Positions 26,597 through 34,716 of a DNA stretch of 64,000 nt are shown piece after piece. The stretch lies in NCBI RefSeq assembly GCF_000952155.1, contig NZ_JYON01000009.1, positions 62,001 to 126,000 on the forward strand, given 5' to 3'. Position 1 is the first letter of the stretch. Each line of letters opens with the position of its first letter. Source of the DNA: Aliterella atlantica CENA595. GTDB lineage: Bacteria > Cyanobacteriota > Cyanobacteriia > Cyanobacteriales > Chroococcidiopsidaceae. A program made the position numbers and the translations under genes. A model generated the notes under the pieces. The model did not search any database. It saw only the letters and a list, made by a program, of their open reading frames with translations, and was not told the DNA's origin.

Positions 26597-27439
26597 TTAA
26601 ACTTTGGGGTTAGCTTTGGGGATGTAGCGGTAGGGTAAAGCAGCTTCTTTGGGTTTAACAGTGCGTTCGATGGAGTTTTCCCCGCGAGTCATGTCAGGAA
26701 TTTCTATATTCTTGACTTGGGAGGTTGCGGTTGCGATCGCACGTTGATAGTTGACTTCCGGTGAGAGAATACTACCAGCCATGTTGAGGAAGTTGAAAGG
26801 AATTGCTTTACGAACTACTTCTTTAGTTACTTCGCCAGTTTGACGAGTTTGATAGTAAGAACGCCCAGCCAAAGCGCGTAAATTTTGGCGATCGCGGAAG
26901 TCATCGCCATAGCGGGGATTAACCAAATTAAACGGGCGGTCTTTAAAGCGGCGGCGTTGGTAAGGAATTACATCATTACCAAAGCTTTGGCGGTACTCTT
27001 CGCCATCGACGATCGCATCTATAAAGCCATTTAAACCGCGCGTAGCAATGACAATCGACCAAGCAATTTGTTCGTCTTTGTCATAAGTAGCGCGTCCCAA
27101 AAACCGCTTAAACGTAATATCAACCAAGCGATAATTAGAATTTGTCTCGCCTACTAGCTGACGATAAACTTCAGACTTACCTAAGCCGCGAATAAAATCG
27201 CGCACTGTAATCGCCCGGTTACGCAACTGAGACTCTAGATATTGCTGGCGATAGCTTTCCAAAATCAAGTGTTCGCTATAAATTTGGCGATAGCCAGCCC
27301 AAATTAAATCGTTAATATCCGTATCGGAGCTAACATCTGTAGCGCGATAAATTCTCGGTCTATCTTCGTCAGGAACTTCGTAACCTTCAACGCGCTGATT
27401 TTGCGTTTTGGGCGTAACTTCAAGTAAAGGAATTGACAT
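26597..27439 (-). CDS. cpcG1: Phycobilisome rod-core linker CpcG1
   Basis: A 280-residue rod-core linker, the longest of the three and in the usual first position after cpcF. It begins MSIPLLEVTPKTQNQRVEGY, followed by the Pfam00427 domain (about residues 30-160; [52 protein letters not shown]) and a long basic C-terminal region that contains IEIPDMTRG and ends LPYRYIPKANPKV. This C-terminal part binds the allophycocyanin core in CpcG1. It starts 17 bp after the cpcF stop. Confidence 0.93.
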   Translation of the reverse strand: MSIPLLEVTPKTQNQRVEGYEVPDEDRPRIYRATDVSSDTDINDLIWAGYRQIYSEHLILESYRQQYLESQLRNRAITVRDFIRGLGKSEVYRQLVGETNSNYRLVDITFKRFLGRATYDKDEQIAWSIVIATRGLNGFIDAIVDGEEYRQSFGNDVIPYQRRRFKDRPFNLVNPRYGDDFRDRQNLRALAGRSYYQTRQTGEVTKEVVRKAIPFNFLNMAGSILSPEVNYQRAIATATSQVKNIEIPDMTRGENSIERTVKPKEAALPYRYIPKANPKV

Positions 27440-27456
27440 AAATATTGACCTTGTTC

Positions 27457-28077
27457 TTATACGTCAGATAAAACTTTTTGTGCCAATAGCAAGCGCGATC
27501 GCACAGCCACATCAGCATCCCCAATTTGTTTGAGATGCACTTGAATTTGCGCTCTTAAATCGGGACTATGAGCCAAAGCTGACAAGCCAACTACAGCCGC
27601 ATAACGAATCGACCAATCTGGGTCATCTAAAATAGACAGCAGAGTTTGCAGCGCCAAAGCTTGAGAGTGCGATCGCGCCTTCCCACTTAGCAGATTCCAG
27701 TCCAAACTCCCCAACCCTTTAGCTGCAGCCCGACGAACGCTAGGGGCAAAATCAGTAGCAGCCGCAGGAATTAATACATCCATAGCACGAGGGTCAGCGA
27801 TCGCCGCCAAAGCGCGAATCGAGTAAGCCCTAGCCCCATAGTTATACTCATCCAACTGCTCCATCAAAGGTTGCACAGCCACCGCCCCAAAACTCACCAA
27901 TCCATCAACAGCAGCTACAGCCGCCACAGGATTGTTATATCCCAACACAGCAATCAAAGTTGGAATAGCCGCAGCCTCACCACTTGCAACCAAAGCCTGC
28001 ACCGCCGAAACCAACTGAGCCGGAGAACTCGCACGTTCTACAGCTTGAATTAAATCTCGGCAGGCTAGATCGTTCAT
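27457..28077 (-). CDS. cpcF: Phycocyanobilin lyase subunit CpcF
   Basis: A 206-residue HEAT-repeat protein. With CpcE it forms the heterodimeric E/F-type lyase that attaches phycocyanobilin to Cys84 of the phycocyanin alpha subunit. Five or six HEAT-like repeats cover the protein (ALVASGEAAAIPTLIAVLGY, LVSFGAVAVQPLMEQL, IRALAAIADPRAMDVLIPAA, DDPDWSIRYAAVVGLSALA). Length matches CpcF (about 200-215 residues). It lies 46 bp after cpcE and 17 bp before cpcG1, inside the operon. No signal peptide or membrane segment. The corresponding E/F lyase of phycoerythrocyanin (PecE/F) is an alternative, but no pec genes are present. Confidence 0.92.
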   Translation of the reverse strand: MNDLACRDLIQAVERASSPAQLVSAVQALVASGEAAAIPTLIAVLGYNNPVAAVAAVDGLVSFGAVAVQPLMEQLDEYNYGARAYSIRALAAIADPRAMDVLIPAAATDFAPSVRRAAAKGLGSLDWNLLSGKARSHSQALALQTLLSILDDPDWSIRYAAVVGLSALAHSPDLRAQIQVHLKQIGDADVAVRSRLLLAQKVLSDV

Positions 28078-28123
28078 TTCTTCGCGCTCTAAACGCTTCG
28101 CTACACTACGTAAATGCGGTTCG

Positions 28124-28945
28124 TTACAACAGAGAATCCATCAATCCCATCACCTCAAGTGCCCCATCAGACAATCCAGTACCAGAATTAGATTGATGTT
28201 CCAATAGTCCCTTGAGGGCAAATAGTTTGAAACTATTTTCTACCGCACAACTGGCGATCGCCCCAGCAGCAGGCAAATAGCCAACAGCACCTAAATCCGC
28301 TAAAACCACCCGCCTCAACTTCAGGTCGTCACCAGCCAAAGCTTGCACTAAGCGCTGACCGTAACTATCATCCCCTGTAAGCTGATACAAAGCCCGCATT
28401 GCGGCATATTGCACCTTAGCTACAGGTTGATTGAGAAAAGGCTGAATCAGCTGTACTGCTTGAGTTGCGCCCAAACTCCCCAAAGCTTCAATTGCTGCTT
28501 CACAAGGTTCAACTGCATGAGGTCGTCCTGACACTTGCGCCGTAGCATCCACCCCTAAAGATAGTAATTGCATTAAAGGAGGAACTGCGGTAAAATCGCC
28601 TAGCATTCCCAAAGATTGGGCTGCTGCCTCGCGCACGTAATAGTCCGAGCAATCTAGGCAGCGGATCAATCCTGGTACAGCTTGTTTATCCCCAATTTTG
28701 CCTAAAGCTCTAGCAGCATTGCGACGCAGGGGATAGTCTCCCATTTCGGTGCGGTGGTCTTCATCTGCCAAGGCAAGGATTAATCCTTCTACAGCAGCAG
28801 ATTCGCGCACGCGAAATCTGCCCAACCACCAGGCAGCGTAGTAGCGCAAGCTCAGATCGAGAGAGCGCAAATTAGCGATCGCTTGCTCTACCGTTAATGG
28901 TTGTGCTATTGCTTCAGGCTGTTCTTGGGCGCTTGACTCCAGCAT
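28124..28945 (-). CDS. cpcE: Phycocyanobilin lyase subunit CpcE
   Basis: A 273-residue HEAT-repeat protein, partner of CpcF in attaching phycocyanobilin to Cys84 of CpcA. The conserved LSLRYYAAWWLGRFRV near residue 33, then RRNAARALGKIGDKQAV and DYYVREAAAQSLGMLGDFTA, are typical CpcE/HEAT repeats; C-terminal repeats run to about residue 250. Length agrees with the family. Its ATG lies only 3 bp after the stop of the shorter cpcD gene, so translation is probably coupled to linker synthesis. The 46-bp gap to cpcF contains no obvious hairpin. Confidence 0.93.
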   Translation of the reverse strand: MLESSAQEQPEAIAQPLTVEQAIANLRSLDLSLRYYAAWWLGRFRVRESAAVEGLILALADEDHRTEMGDYPLRRNAARALGKIGDKQAVPGLIRCLDCSDYYVREAAAQSLGMLGDFTAVPPLMQLLSLGVDATAQVSGRPHAVEPCEAAIEALGSLGATQAVQLIQPFLNQPVAKVQYAAMRALYQLTGDDSYGQRLVQALAGDDLKLRRVVLADLGAVGYLPAAGAIASCAVENSFKLFALKGLLEHQSNSGTGLSDGALEVMGLMDSLL

Positions 28946-28948
28946 TGT

Positions 28949-29188
28949 TTAGCTTTGGGCAGTGAGCGGTTCGATGTTGACAATTTTGCCGCCCATACGG
29001 GTGATGCGCTGCATTTCTTCATTCATGCGATCGTAGGGAACAGTAACAAATACGCTGCCACTACGACGAATCGCGTAATCATTTTTGTCGTTTTCTTCGT
29101 TTTGGCGTAAGCCAACAACTTCGTAGCGAAAAACGCGGCTAGCAGATGAAGAAATTCCGCCAGTCCCGACTGTTGTTTGACCAAACAT
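28949..29188 (-). CDS. cpcD: Rod-capping linker CpcD (short copy)
   Basis: A 79-residue CpcD-domain linker that caps the distal end of phycocyanin rods and limits their length. It begins MFGQTTVGTGGISSSASRVF; the core FRYEVVGLRQ, SGSVFVTVPYDRMNEEMQRI and GGKIVNIEPL is the standard CpcD fold. Length is normal (about 80 residues). It lies 21 bp after a longer CpcD paralogue and 3 bp before cpcE. Of the two cpcD genes this one is closest to the canonical protein in length and position, next to cpcE. Confidence 0.95.
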   Translation of the reverse strand: MFGQTTVGTGGISSSASRVFRYEVVGLRQNEENDKNDYAIRRSGSVFVTVPYDRMNEEMQRITRMGGKIVNIEPLTAQS

Positions 29189-29209
29189 TAGTTATTATCT
29201 CCTGTAAAG

Positions 29210-29548
29210 TTAGCTATGACCTTCGCTCTCCTGGGCTGCTGTAGCTTTACTTTTGCCTTTTGCTTCCAGATTTTGGTTGGCTGTTGCAGCTTGAGTTTTA
29301 GCGTTGCTATCAGCGTCCAATTTTAAAGGCTGAATGCTAACAATTCTGCCACCCATACGATTGATCCGCTGCATTTCCTCATTCATGCGGTTATATGGCA
29401 CTGTAATAAAGAAACTGCCACTAGCGCGAATTGGATAGCTGAGTTGATCGTTTTCGTAAGTCTGACGCATACCCTCAACTTCGTAGCGAAACATTCGATT
29501 TTCCGCGCCGCTGAGTCTGCTACTGCCAAGTGCAGTTTGACCAAACAT
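29210..29548 (-). CDS. CpcD-like rod linker with extended C-terminal tail (extra copy)
   Basis: A 112-residue paralogue of CpcD. Residues 1-79 carry the CpcD domain (MFGQTALGSSRLSGAENRMF, FRYEVEGMRQ, SGSFFITVPYNRMNEEMQRI, GGRIVSIQPL). Residues about 80-112 add an Ala/Gln/Lys/Glu-rich, low-complexity tail that canonical CpcD lacks. It sits between cpcC and the normal cpcD, so the operon encodes three CpcD domains counting the C-terminus of CpcC. I infer an alternative rod cap, perhaps with the tail exposed at the rod end; whether it is made under special light or nutrient conditions cannot be seen. The intact frame and good Shine-Dalgarno (GGAGAT) argue against decay. Confidence 0.9.
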   Translation of the reverse strand: MFGQTALGSSRLSGAENRMFRYEVEGMRQTYENDQLSYPIRASGSFFITVPYNRMNEEMQRINRMGGRIVSIQPLKLDADSNAKTQAATANQNLEAKGKSKATAAQESEGHS

Positions 29549-29657
29549 GATTTATGTATCTCCTGCAATTGATTAATTTGGATACGGGCGAATTTTTTAA
29601 CCTGCCTGTATAGACATGATGCATTACACCCCTATTCCCTGACAAAATTACGGTGAC

Positions 29658-29686
29658 GTAGAGACGTAGCACTGCTACGTCTCTAC
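29658..29686. repeat. 29-bp palindrome between cpcC and the first cpcD
   Basis: Perfect 14-bp arms GTAGAGACGTAGCA and TGCTACGTCTCTAC around one central base, 8 bp beyond the cpcC stop. Similar ACGTCTCTAC palindromes are, as I recall, dispersed in cyanobacterial genomes. Within the cpc transcript it would form a stable hairpin that could lower expression of the genes downstream or protect the upstream mRNA. Confidence 0.85.
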
Positions 29687-29694
29687 AATTGGGA

Positions 29695-30576
29695 CTAGGC
29701 GGGCGTAACGCTGACGATTCTGCCGCCTTTTCTGACAATTTCCTGATATTTCTGCGATAACCGCTCGTAGGGAACCATAATTGCTGTGGCACTACGACGC
29801 ACAGAAGGATAGCCTGGTTGTAAAATTCCAGTTACTTCAATTCGATACATCCGTCCGCTTTCTTGGGGCGTACCGCCTAAAGCTTTGGTCGAAGCAGCGT
29901 CTTTAGGAATAGCTGCGCCGTGTCTCCAACTCGAACCACCACCAGAGGGCTTAACAATTGTTCCTGCTTGGTTTTGACCGAGTTCGCGCATCAAACGCGG
30001 AGACTTACCGCCAACAGAACCGCGATCGCTACTAGCATAACCCCGATACAGGCGGAACATCCGGTTAAAGCCTACTGTCCTAACTCCAGCATCAACCATA
30101 AATCCGGTATAGTAAGGAACTACACTGTTACCGAATTTTTGTTCGTACTCAATACTATCGATGTAGGAATCAATTTCGACATCGTAGCCTTGGTCTTCAC
30201 ACATCCCTGTATGATCGCTAAGTTCCCTTTCATCGTAGGGAGGACGACCTAACAAGTGCTTGAAGTTGAGTTCTACAAAGCGTTGATTGGAATTGGGATA
30301 GAAAAACTTATTTTTGTATAAATCTGATTTAGCTACAGCACGGACAAATTCGCGCACTGTAATGCTACCTTGCCGTAGCAGCGATTCAGCCGAGGTGAGG
30401 CGCTCCGATTTCATAATGTAGTCGTTGCCCAACACCTGACGGTAAACGGCTTTAATTACCGTTTGCAAATCGCTTTCTGTCCAGTCTGGTCGCAGTTCGA
30501 TTCTCGATGATGCATCGAACGCTGATAGACCTAGCGATCCTGCTGCTGCCAAATTGTTCACCATTAATGCGCTCAT
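29695..30576 (-). CDS. cpcC: Phycocyanin rod linker CpcC
   Basis: A 293-residue rod linker that joins phycocyanin hexamers within a rod. Order: Pfam00427 linker domain (about residues 18-150; [54 protein letters not shown]), a connecting region ([13 protein letters not shown], then [14 protein letters not shown]) and a C-terminal CpcD domain (about 238-293; [38 protein letters not shown]). Length and layout are standard for the 33-35 kDa rod linker. It lies 127 bp after cpcA behind a stem-loop that probably reduces its expression relative to cpcBA, matching the lower amount of linker needed. Confidence 0.95.
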   Translation of the reverse strand: MSALMVNNLAAAGSLGLSAFDASSRIELRPDWTESDLQTVIKAVYRQVLGNDYIMKSERLTSAESLLRQGSITVREFVRAVAKSDLYKNKFFYPNSNQRFVELNFKHLLGRPPYDERELSDHTGMCEDQGYDVEIDSYIDSIEYEQKFGNSVVPYYTGFMVDAGVRTVGFNRMFRLYRGYASSDRGSVGGKSPRLMRELGQNQAGTIVKPSGGGSSWRHGAAIPKDAASTKALGGTPQESGRMYRIEVTGILQPGYPSVRRSATAIMVPYERLSQKYQEIVRKGGRIVSVTPA

Positions 30577-30630
30577 GAACAGCTTACCCCACGCAATTTT
30601 TAAATTTTGTTACTCAAATGCGAAAAACAA

Positions 30631-30690
30631 TGCCCGGAAAAATTAGTAACTGCTAGCGGTTGTGCCAACACTCACTGATTCTTCCGGGCA
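30631..30690 (-). promoter_or_regulatory. Stem-loop after cpcA, probable transcript attenuator or mRNA stabiliser
   Basis: Inverted arms TGCCCGGAA (30631-30639) and TTCCGGGCA (30682-30690), 9 bp perfect, with a 42-nt loop that contains a smaller GTTG-CAAC hairpin, all in the 127-bp cpcA-cpcC gap. Cyanobacterial cpc operons commonly have such a structure here, giving abundant short cpcBA mRNA and less linker mRNA. After the stem on the minus strand comes TTGTTTTTCG, a modest T-rich tract compatible with partial termination. Confidence 0.75.
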
Positions 30691-30703
30691 AACTAGCTAG
30701 TTT

Positions 30704-31192
30704 CTAGCTTAGAGCGCTAATTGCGTAGTCGATGTAGGTGTTGGTTTGGTTTGCTTCTTGACCGCTCAAGCCATGATTTGCTTTGATGTGGTTTAAAGCT
30801 TCGATGTACCAGCTACCAGATAGCTCGAAGGAACGGTTGATTTCATCCAATCCAGCAATTAGGTACTCGTCCATTGGACCTGTACCACCAGCAATTAGAC
30901 AGTATGTAACCATGCGGAGGTAGTGACCGATGTCGCGAGCGCACTTAGACTTACCGCGAGAATCAGCAGCGTACTGAGGTCCTTGCATTTGAGTTGTGTA
31001 AGGAAACTTCTGGTAAACTGCGTTAGCTGCACCGTCGATTAGCTTTTGCGAGTTTTGAGTCAAAGAACGAGCAGCGTTTAGACCTGCATTTGCTTGTGCA
31101 AATCTACCGTTAGCTGATTGTAGTTCTGTATTGCCCAAAAAACGTCCTTGGGTATCAGCAGAGGCGATCGCTTCGGTGATTGGTGTTTTCAT
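30704..31192 (-). CDS. cpcA: C-phycocyanin alpha subunit
   Basis: A 162-residue phycobiliprotein alpha subunit, the exact usual length. The chromophore cysteine is Cys84 in [11 protein letters not shown]; phycocyanobilin is attached there by CpcE/Cpc[17 protein letters not shown] and [19 protein letters not shown] are conserved. CARDIG and [17 protein letters not shown] mark it as CpcA, not as the phycoerythrocyanin alpha subunit, which as I recall has CVRDID. It lies 68 bp after cpcB, the common spacing, with its own GGGAGAAA ribosome-binding site. Assembles with CpcB into the trimers and hexamers of the phycobilisome rod on the thylakoid surface. Confidence 0.97.
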   Translation of the reverse strand: MKTPITEAIASADTQGRFLGNTELQSANGRFAQANAGLNAARSLTQNSQKLIDGAANAVYQKFPYTTQMQGPQYAADSRGKSKCARDIGHYLRMVTYCLIAGGTGPMDEYLIAGLDEINRSFELSGSWYIEALNHIKANHGLSGQEANQTNTYIDYAISALS

Positions 31193-31260
31193 TTTCTAGA
31201 TTTCTCCCTTAAACTTGTTTTGCAATGTATTTTTTCAAGCGATAAATTAACTTGAATTAA

Positions 31261-31785
31261 TTAAGCAACAGCAGATGCAGCGCGGTCGAAGTAGCTTGCT
31301 AGTTCAGACATGATGGCACTGCAATCACCTTGAACAATTCCAGGAGCTTTAGGATCGTTAGCGATATTGATCGCGATGTCCTTCATCTTTTGCACGCCAG
31401 AAGCGGTAGAACCACCAGGTACGCCAAGTGCTTGATATGTTTCACGCAAACCATTCAAGCAGCGATCGTCAAGAACGCTAGCATCACCAGCCATTAATGC
31501 GTATGTAACGTAACGCAAGATGATTTCCATATCGCGCAGACAAGCAGCCATCCGACGGTTTGTATAAGCATTTCCGCCTGGTTGGATTAGTTGAGGCTGA
31601 TCTTCAAACAATGCGCGAGCAGCATCAGAAACAATGCTAGAAGCATTTGTGCTGATTCGGTTTACTGCGTCGATCCGCTTGTTACCTTCTTTGACCATAT
31701 TCGACAGTGCATCAAACTGATTGCCGCTCAAAAATTCACCTTTTGAATCAGCTTGAGAAACTACCTTGGCGAATGCGTCTAACAT
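31261..31785 (-). CDS. cpcB: C-phycocyanin beta subunit
   Basis: A 174-residue phycobiliprotein beta subunit, first gene of the cpc operon. Chromophore cysteines are Cys82 ([12 protein letters not shown]) and Cys155 ([11 protein letters not shown]); Asn72 in GGNAYTNRR is the residue methylated in the family. It is two residues longer than the usual 172 because of a small insertion in the [13 protein letters not shown] loop just before the second bilin site. AGGAG at 31796-31800 lies 10 nt before the ATG. The sequence fits CpcB generally; PecB is similar, but the neighbouring alpha subunit and the absence of pecE/F make CpcB the better call. Confidence 0.96.
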   Translation of the reverse strand: MLDAFAKVVSQADSKGEFLSGNQFDALSNMVKEGNKRIDAVNRISTNASSIVSDAARALFEDQPQLIQPGGNAYTNRRMAACLRDMEIILRYVTYALMAGDASVLDDRCLNGLRETYQALGVPGGSTASGVQKMKDIAINIANDPKAPGIVQGDCSAIMSELASYFDRAASAVA

Positions 31786-32278
31786 GAACTCAATTCTCCT
31801 ACTTGCTTTAGTTGAGTGCAGTTTTGATTAAAAATGCAAATGTTAATCAGATAAGACAGGTTAAGCAGAAATACTCTATTTTCAAGTTGCAGTTGATGGT
31901 TACTCACAATGTTAAGAAATCTGAGAAGTTTCTTTTTTATATGAGAATTTAGCAAACTCGATTACTTCATGGCTTTCCCTGTGATTTATCCTCTCTAGGT
32001 TATGTTTATACAATGCTGCCGTTCCATTGTTTATTACGAATTATTAATGATAACTTTACAAAGCTTATAGAGGCTGCAATTGATGCCCAGTAAGTCTTTC
32101 ATCTCTTTGAAGCCTCCAATTTTCGCAACACAACTTTGTAGTATTTATACTTAATTCAGGTTTTAGTAGAAAGTTAATATTGTTTTAATATTTATAAAAG
32201 TATTATCTAGCAACGGTTTTGGCTAAAACCTTAATACTCAATTAAGTAGTTTTGTAAATTTATATAACGAATATATGT
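31786..32278 (-). promoter_or_regulatory. Long upstream/leader region of the cpc operon
   Basis: 493 bp, AT-rich, with no credible ORF, between the pseudouridine synthase stop and cpcB. It must contain the cpc promoter(s). On the minus strand GTATAAAC at about 32003-32010 could be a -10 region. Short TTAAC repeats recur in the 100 bp before the start. Near the upstream end is a small GGTTTT-GGCT-AAAACC hairpin (32215-32230) that has no T-run. A long untranslated leader is usual for cpc operons. No NtcA-type GTA-N8-TAC site was found. Confidence 0.6.
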
Positions 32279-33226
32279 CTAAATATTACTGCTAATTGCA
32301 GCAATTCTCCGCCGTAAAACCTCTAAAAGCGTCATCAAAGCTGAGGGAAGAGGAGCGGTAACAGAGATTGACTGCTCAGTTATCGGGTGTTGCAATTGAA
32401 GTCGCCAAGCATGGAGGGCTTGACCAGGTAGATTGACACCGATATCTTTACCCGAACTGTAAAGCGGATCGCTGACAATAGGATGACCAATGTAGGCGCT
32501 ATGGACGCGAATCTGATGGGTGCGCCCAGTTTCTAGCTGGAAATGAATAAGAGTATAGTTACCCAATCGTTCTTGAATTTGCCAATGAGTGATAGCAGTG
32601 CGTCCGCCTTTTTCTAAAGGGACAACAGCCATTTTTTTACGCTCTACTAGATGACGACCGATAGGTAAGTCAATTGTCCCGCTAGCAGTCGATGGGACAC
32701 CGTAAACCACGCCTAAATATTCCCGCCTTGCTGTTTTTGCTTTAAGTTGTGCTTGCAGGTTTTGCTGGGCAAAATCGGTTTTAGCGATCGCGATCGCTCC
32801 TGTAGTATCTTTATCCAAACGATGCACGATTCCAGGACGCTGCACGCCGCCAATACCTGGTAAATTTGGGCAATGAGCTAGCAAGGCATTAACTAAAGTA
32901 CCATCTGGATGACCGGGCGCAGGATGCACGACTAAACCTGCTGGCTTGTTAATAATCAGCAAGCAATCATCTTCATAGAGGATATCTAAAGGGATATCTT
33001 CAGCTTTCAGTTCTAAAGGCTGGACAGCAGGAATTTCTACAGCTAGCAAATCGCCTACTTGGACGACAACTTTTTTGGAAGTGCAAACTTTACCATTAAC
33101 TTGCACGTTTCCTTGCTCGATTAACTGTTGCAGGCGAGAACGAGATAAATCGGATAAATTTGCAGCTAAATAACGGTCTAAGCGATCGCCTTTTTCTTGA
33201 ACTTGGAGAGTTTTTACAGCAGTCAT
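32279..33226 (-). CDS. RluA/RluD-family 23S rRNA pseudouridine synthase
   Basis: A 315-residue pseudouridine synthase. Order: N-terminal S4 RNA-binding domain (about residues 15-75; DRLDRYLAANLSDLSRSRLQ) and catalytic domain (about 85-300) with the active-site Asp138 in GIVHRLDKDTTG, then LETGRTHQIRVH and GDPLYSS-like GHPIVSDPLYSS. S4 plus this motif favours RluD, which modifies helix 69 of 23S rRNA, over RluA/RluC, but the target base cannot be proved from sequence. Cytoplasmic. It ends next to the long cpc leader and is divergent from a Uma2 gene, with 44 bp between starts. Confidence 0.92.
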   Translation of the reverse strand: MTAVKTLQVQEKGDRLDRYLAANLSDLSRSRLQQLIEQGNVQVNGKVCTSKKVVVQVGDLLAVEIPAVQPLELKAEDIPLDILYEDDCLLIINKPAGLVVHPAPGHPDGTLVNALLAHCPNLPGIGGVQRPGIVHRLDKDTTGAIAIAKTDFAQQNLQAQLKAKTARREYLGVVYGVPSTASGTIDLPIGRHLVERKKMAVVPLEKGGRTAITHWQIQERLGNYTLIHFQLETGRTHQIRVHSAYIGHPIVSDPLYSSGKDIGVNLPGQALHAWRLQLQHPITEQSISVTAPLPSALMTLLEVLRRRIAAISSNI

Positions 33227-33270
33227 TACAATTAGGATGTGCAGCAGTAATTAAGTTTATATGTAGTTAT

Positions 33271-33912
33271 ATGGAAGCACCGACACAATTAGCTACAGAT
33301 ATTTGGACTGTAGCAACCTGGGACGAGTATATCCAAACAATTGAAAATCCAGCTTACGAGCAAGCAAAAGGTTTCTATCATAATGGCAGGATGTTGATTG
33401 ATATGGCTCCTATAGGCTTTGCTCATTCCTGTGACCATACAATAATTCTTTTTGCAGTTAGCTTATTTTGTACTCTAAAAGGTATCCCCTTAAAAGGGCA
33501 GATTGGCTGTAGTTTCCGTAAATTAGGACTGCAAGAGTGTCAGCCAGATTGTTCGTATTATGTAGGTGAAAGGGCAAATTTAATTCCTCAGCTAACTAAA
33601 ATTGTGGACTTAAATACATACCCTGCACCCGATTTAGTCATTGAGATTTCTGATAGCACCCTTTCTAGCGACCTAGGTAATAAACGGCTCATGTATGAAG
33701 AATTAGTAGTAAAAGAGTATTGGATAGTAGATGTGCAAAAAGCCCAGTTGAAAGCTTTTACTATTGCTAATGGTGGCAGTCAAGCGATCGCAAAATCAAC
33801 GTTATTGCCTGGATTATCCTTTAGTTTGTTAGAGGAAGCTTTGCAGCGTACTAGAGTAGCAGACCAAAGTACGGTAGGCGCTTGGTTAATGCAGCAATTT
33901 CAAGCAATTTAA
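33271..33912 (+). CDS. Uma2-family (DUF820) protein
   Basis: A 213-residue Uma2-family protein read from the ATG at 33271. The frame is open back to 33160, but those 37 codons overlap the pseudouridine synthase start region and look unlike the family, so the internal start is preferred. Visible: ATWDEYIQTIENPAYEQAKG near the N-terminus, YHNGRMLIDMAPIGFAHS, then QPDCSYYVGE, APDLVIEISDSTLSSDLGNKR and VKEYWIVDVQKAQLKAF. It belongs to the subgroup with a GxxHS segment and an unusually Cys-containing core (GCSFRKLGLQECQPDCSYY). Function unknown. Confidence 0.85.
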   Translation: MEAPTQLATDIWTVATWDEYIQTIENPAYEQAKGFYHNGRMLIDMAPIGFAHSCDHTIILFAVSLFCTLKGIPLKGQIGCSFRKLGLQECQPDCSYYVGERANLIPQLTKIVDLNTYPAPDLVIEISDSTLSSDLGNKRLMYEELVVKEYWIVDVQKAQLKAFTIANGGSQAIAKSTLLPGLSFSLLEEALQRTRVADQSTVGAWLMQQFQAI

Positions 33913-33945
33913 ACTGTAATTGATTAGCAACCAAATAAAAGTATT

Positions 33946-34716
33946 CTAACTGGTCACTGATGATAAGATATCGTGTAAATTTACTACTTGACCGATAACA
34001 GCGATCGCTGGTGCGCTAAATTGGACGGCTTCTACTTGCGCTACAATCGTTGCCAAAGTTCCAATTAATTCTTCTTGTTCTGGTCGCGTACCCCAACGAA
34101 CTAAAGCAATCGGCGTATCTAAGCTTAAGCCTGCTGCGTGTAGTTGCTCGATAATATAGGGCAAGTTATGAATGCCCATATAAACTACGATAGTTTCTGA
34201 GCCTTGAGCGATCGCACTCCATTTGACCACAGGACGATACTTACCAGCTTTTTCATGACCTGTAACGAAGGTTACTGAAGAACTGTAATCTCTGTGAGTG
34301 AGGGGAATACCTGCGTAAGCTGGTGCGGCGATTCCTGAAGTTACGCCAGGGACTACTTCTACTGATACCCCTGCTTTGACTAAATCTTCCATTTCTTCGC
34401 CACCGCGACCAAATACAAACGGATCGCCGCCTTTGAGGCGAACTACTATGGCGTTACCTTCAGCTTTGGCTATTAATATTTGATTGATTTCCTCTTGGCT
34501 TAGAGAATGACGACCTCGACGTTTTCCCGCGTCGATTTTTTCAGCTTGAGGGTTGATGCTAGCTAAAATTGCTGGACTGACTAAAGCATCGTAAACTACC
34601 ACATCTGCACACTCTAACAAAGCCTTGCCTTTGAGAGTAAAAAGTCCTGGATCTCCTGGTCCTGCACCTACTAGATAGACTTTACCTACATATTTTCTTG
34701 TCGTATTGTGGTTCAT
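33946..34716 (-). CDS. cobA: Uroporphyrinogen-III C-methyltransferase
   Basis: A 256-residue SAM-dependent enzyme that methylates uroporphyrinogen III at C2 and C7 to precorrin-2, the entry step to sirohaem and cobalamin. The motifs [18 protein letters not shown] (about residues 12-29), [38 protein letters not shown] and FVTGHE are all present. It is the single-domain form without CysG fusion. Its start overlaps the stop of the upstream chelatase gene by 4 bp, so the pair forms an operon that supplies ferrochelation for sirohaem, needed by nitrite and sulfite reductases. The last codons are part of a CTGGTCA heptamer element. Confidence 0.95.
   Translation of the reverse strand: MNHNTTRKYVGKVYLVGAGPGDPGLFTLKGKALLECADVVVYDALVSPAILASINPQAEKIDAGKRRGRHSLSQEEINQILIAKAEGNAIVVRLKGGDPFVFGRGGEEMEDLVKAGVSVEVVPGVTSGIAAPAYAGIPLTHRDYSSSVTFVTGHEKAGKYRPVVKWSAIAQGSETIVVYMGIHNLPYIIEQLHAAGLSLDTPIALVRWGTRPEQEELIGTLATIVAQVEAVQFSAPAIAVIGQVVNLHDILSSVTS

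Noticed and set aside
31261-31785. Possible phycoerythrocyanin (pec) genes
   Set aside because: The alpha subunit has the CpcA-type CARDIG segment, there are no pecE/pecF or pecC genes, and the order is that of a cpc operon.
32215-32230. GGTTTT-GGCT-AAAACC hairpin as terminator of the pseudouridine synthase gene
   Set aside because: The stem has only 6 bp and no T-run follows on either strand.
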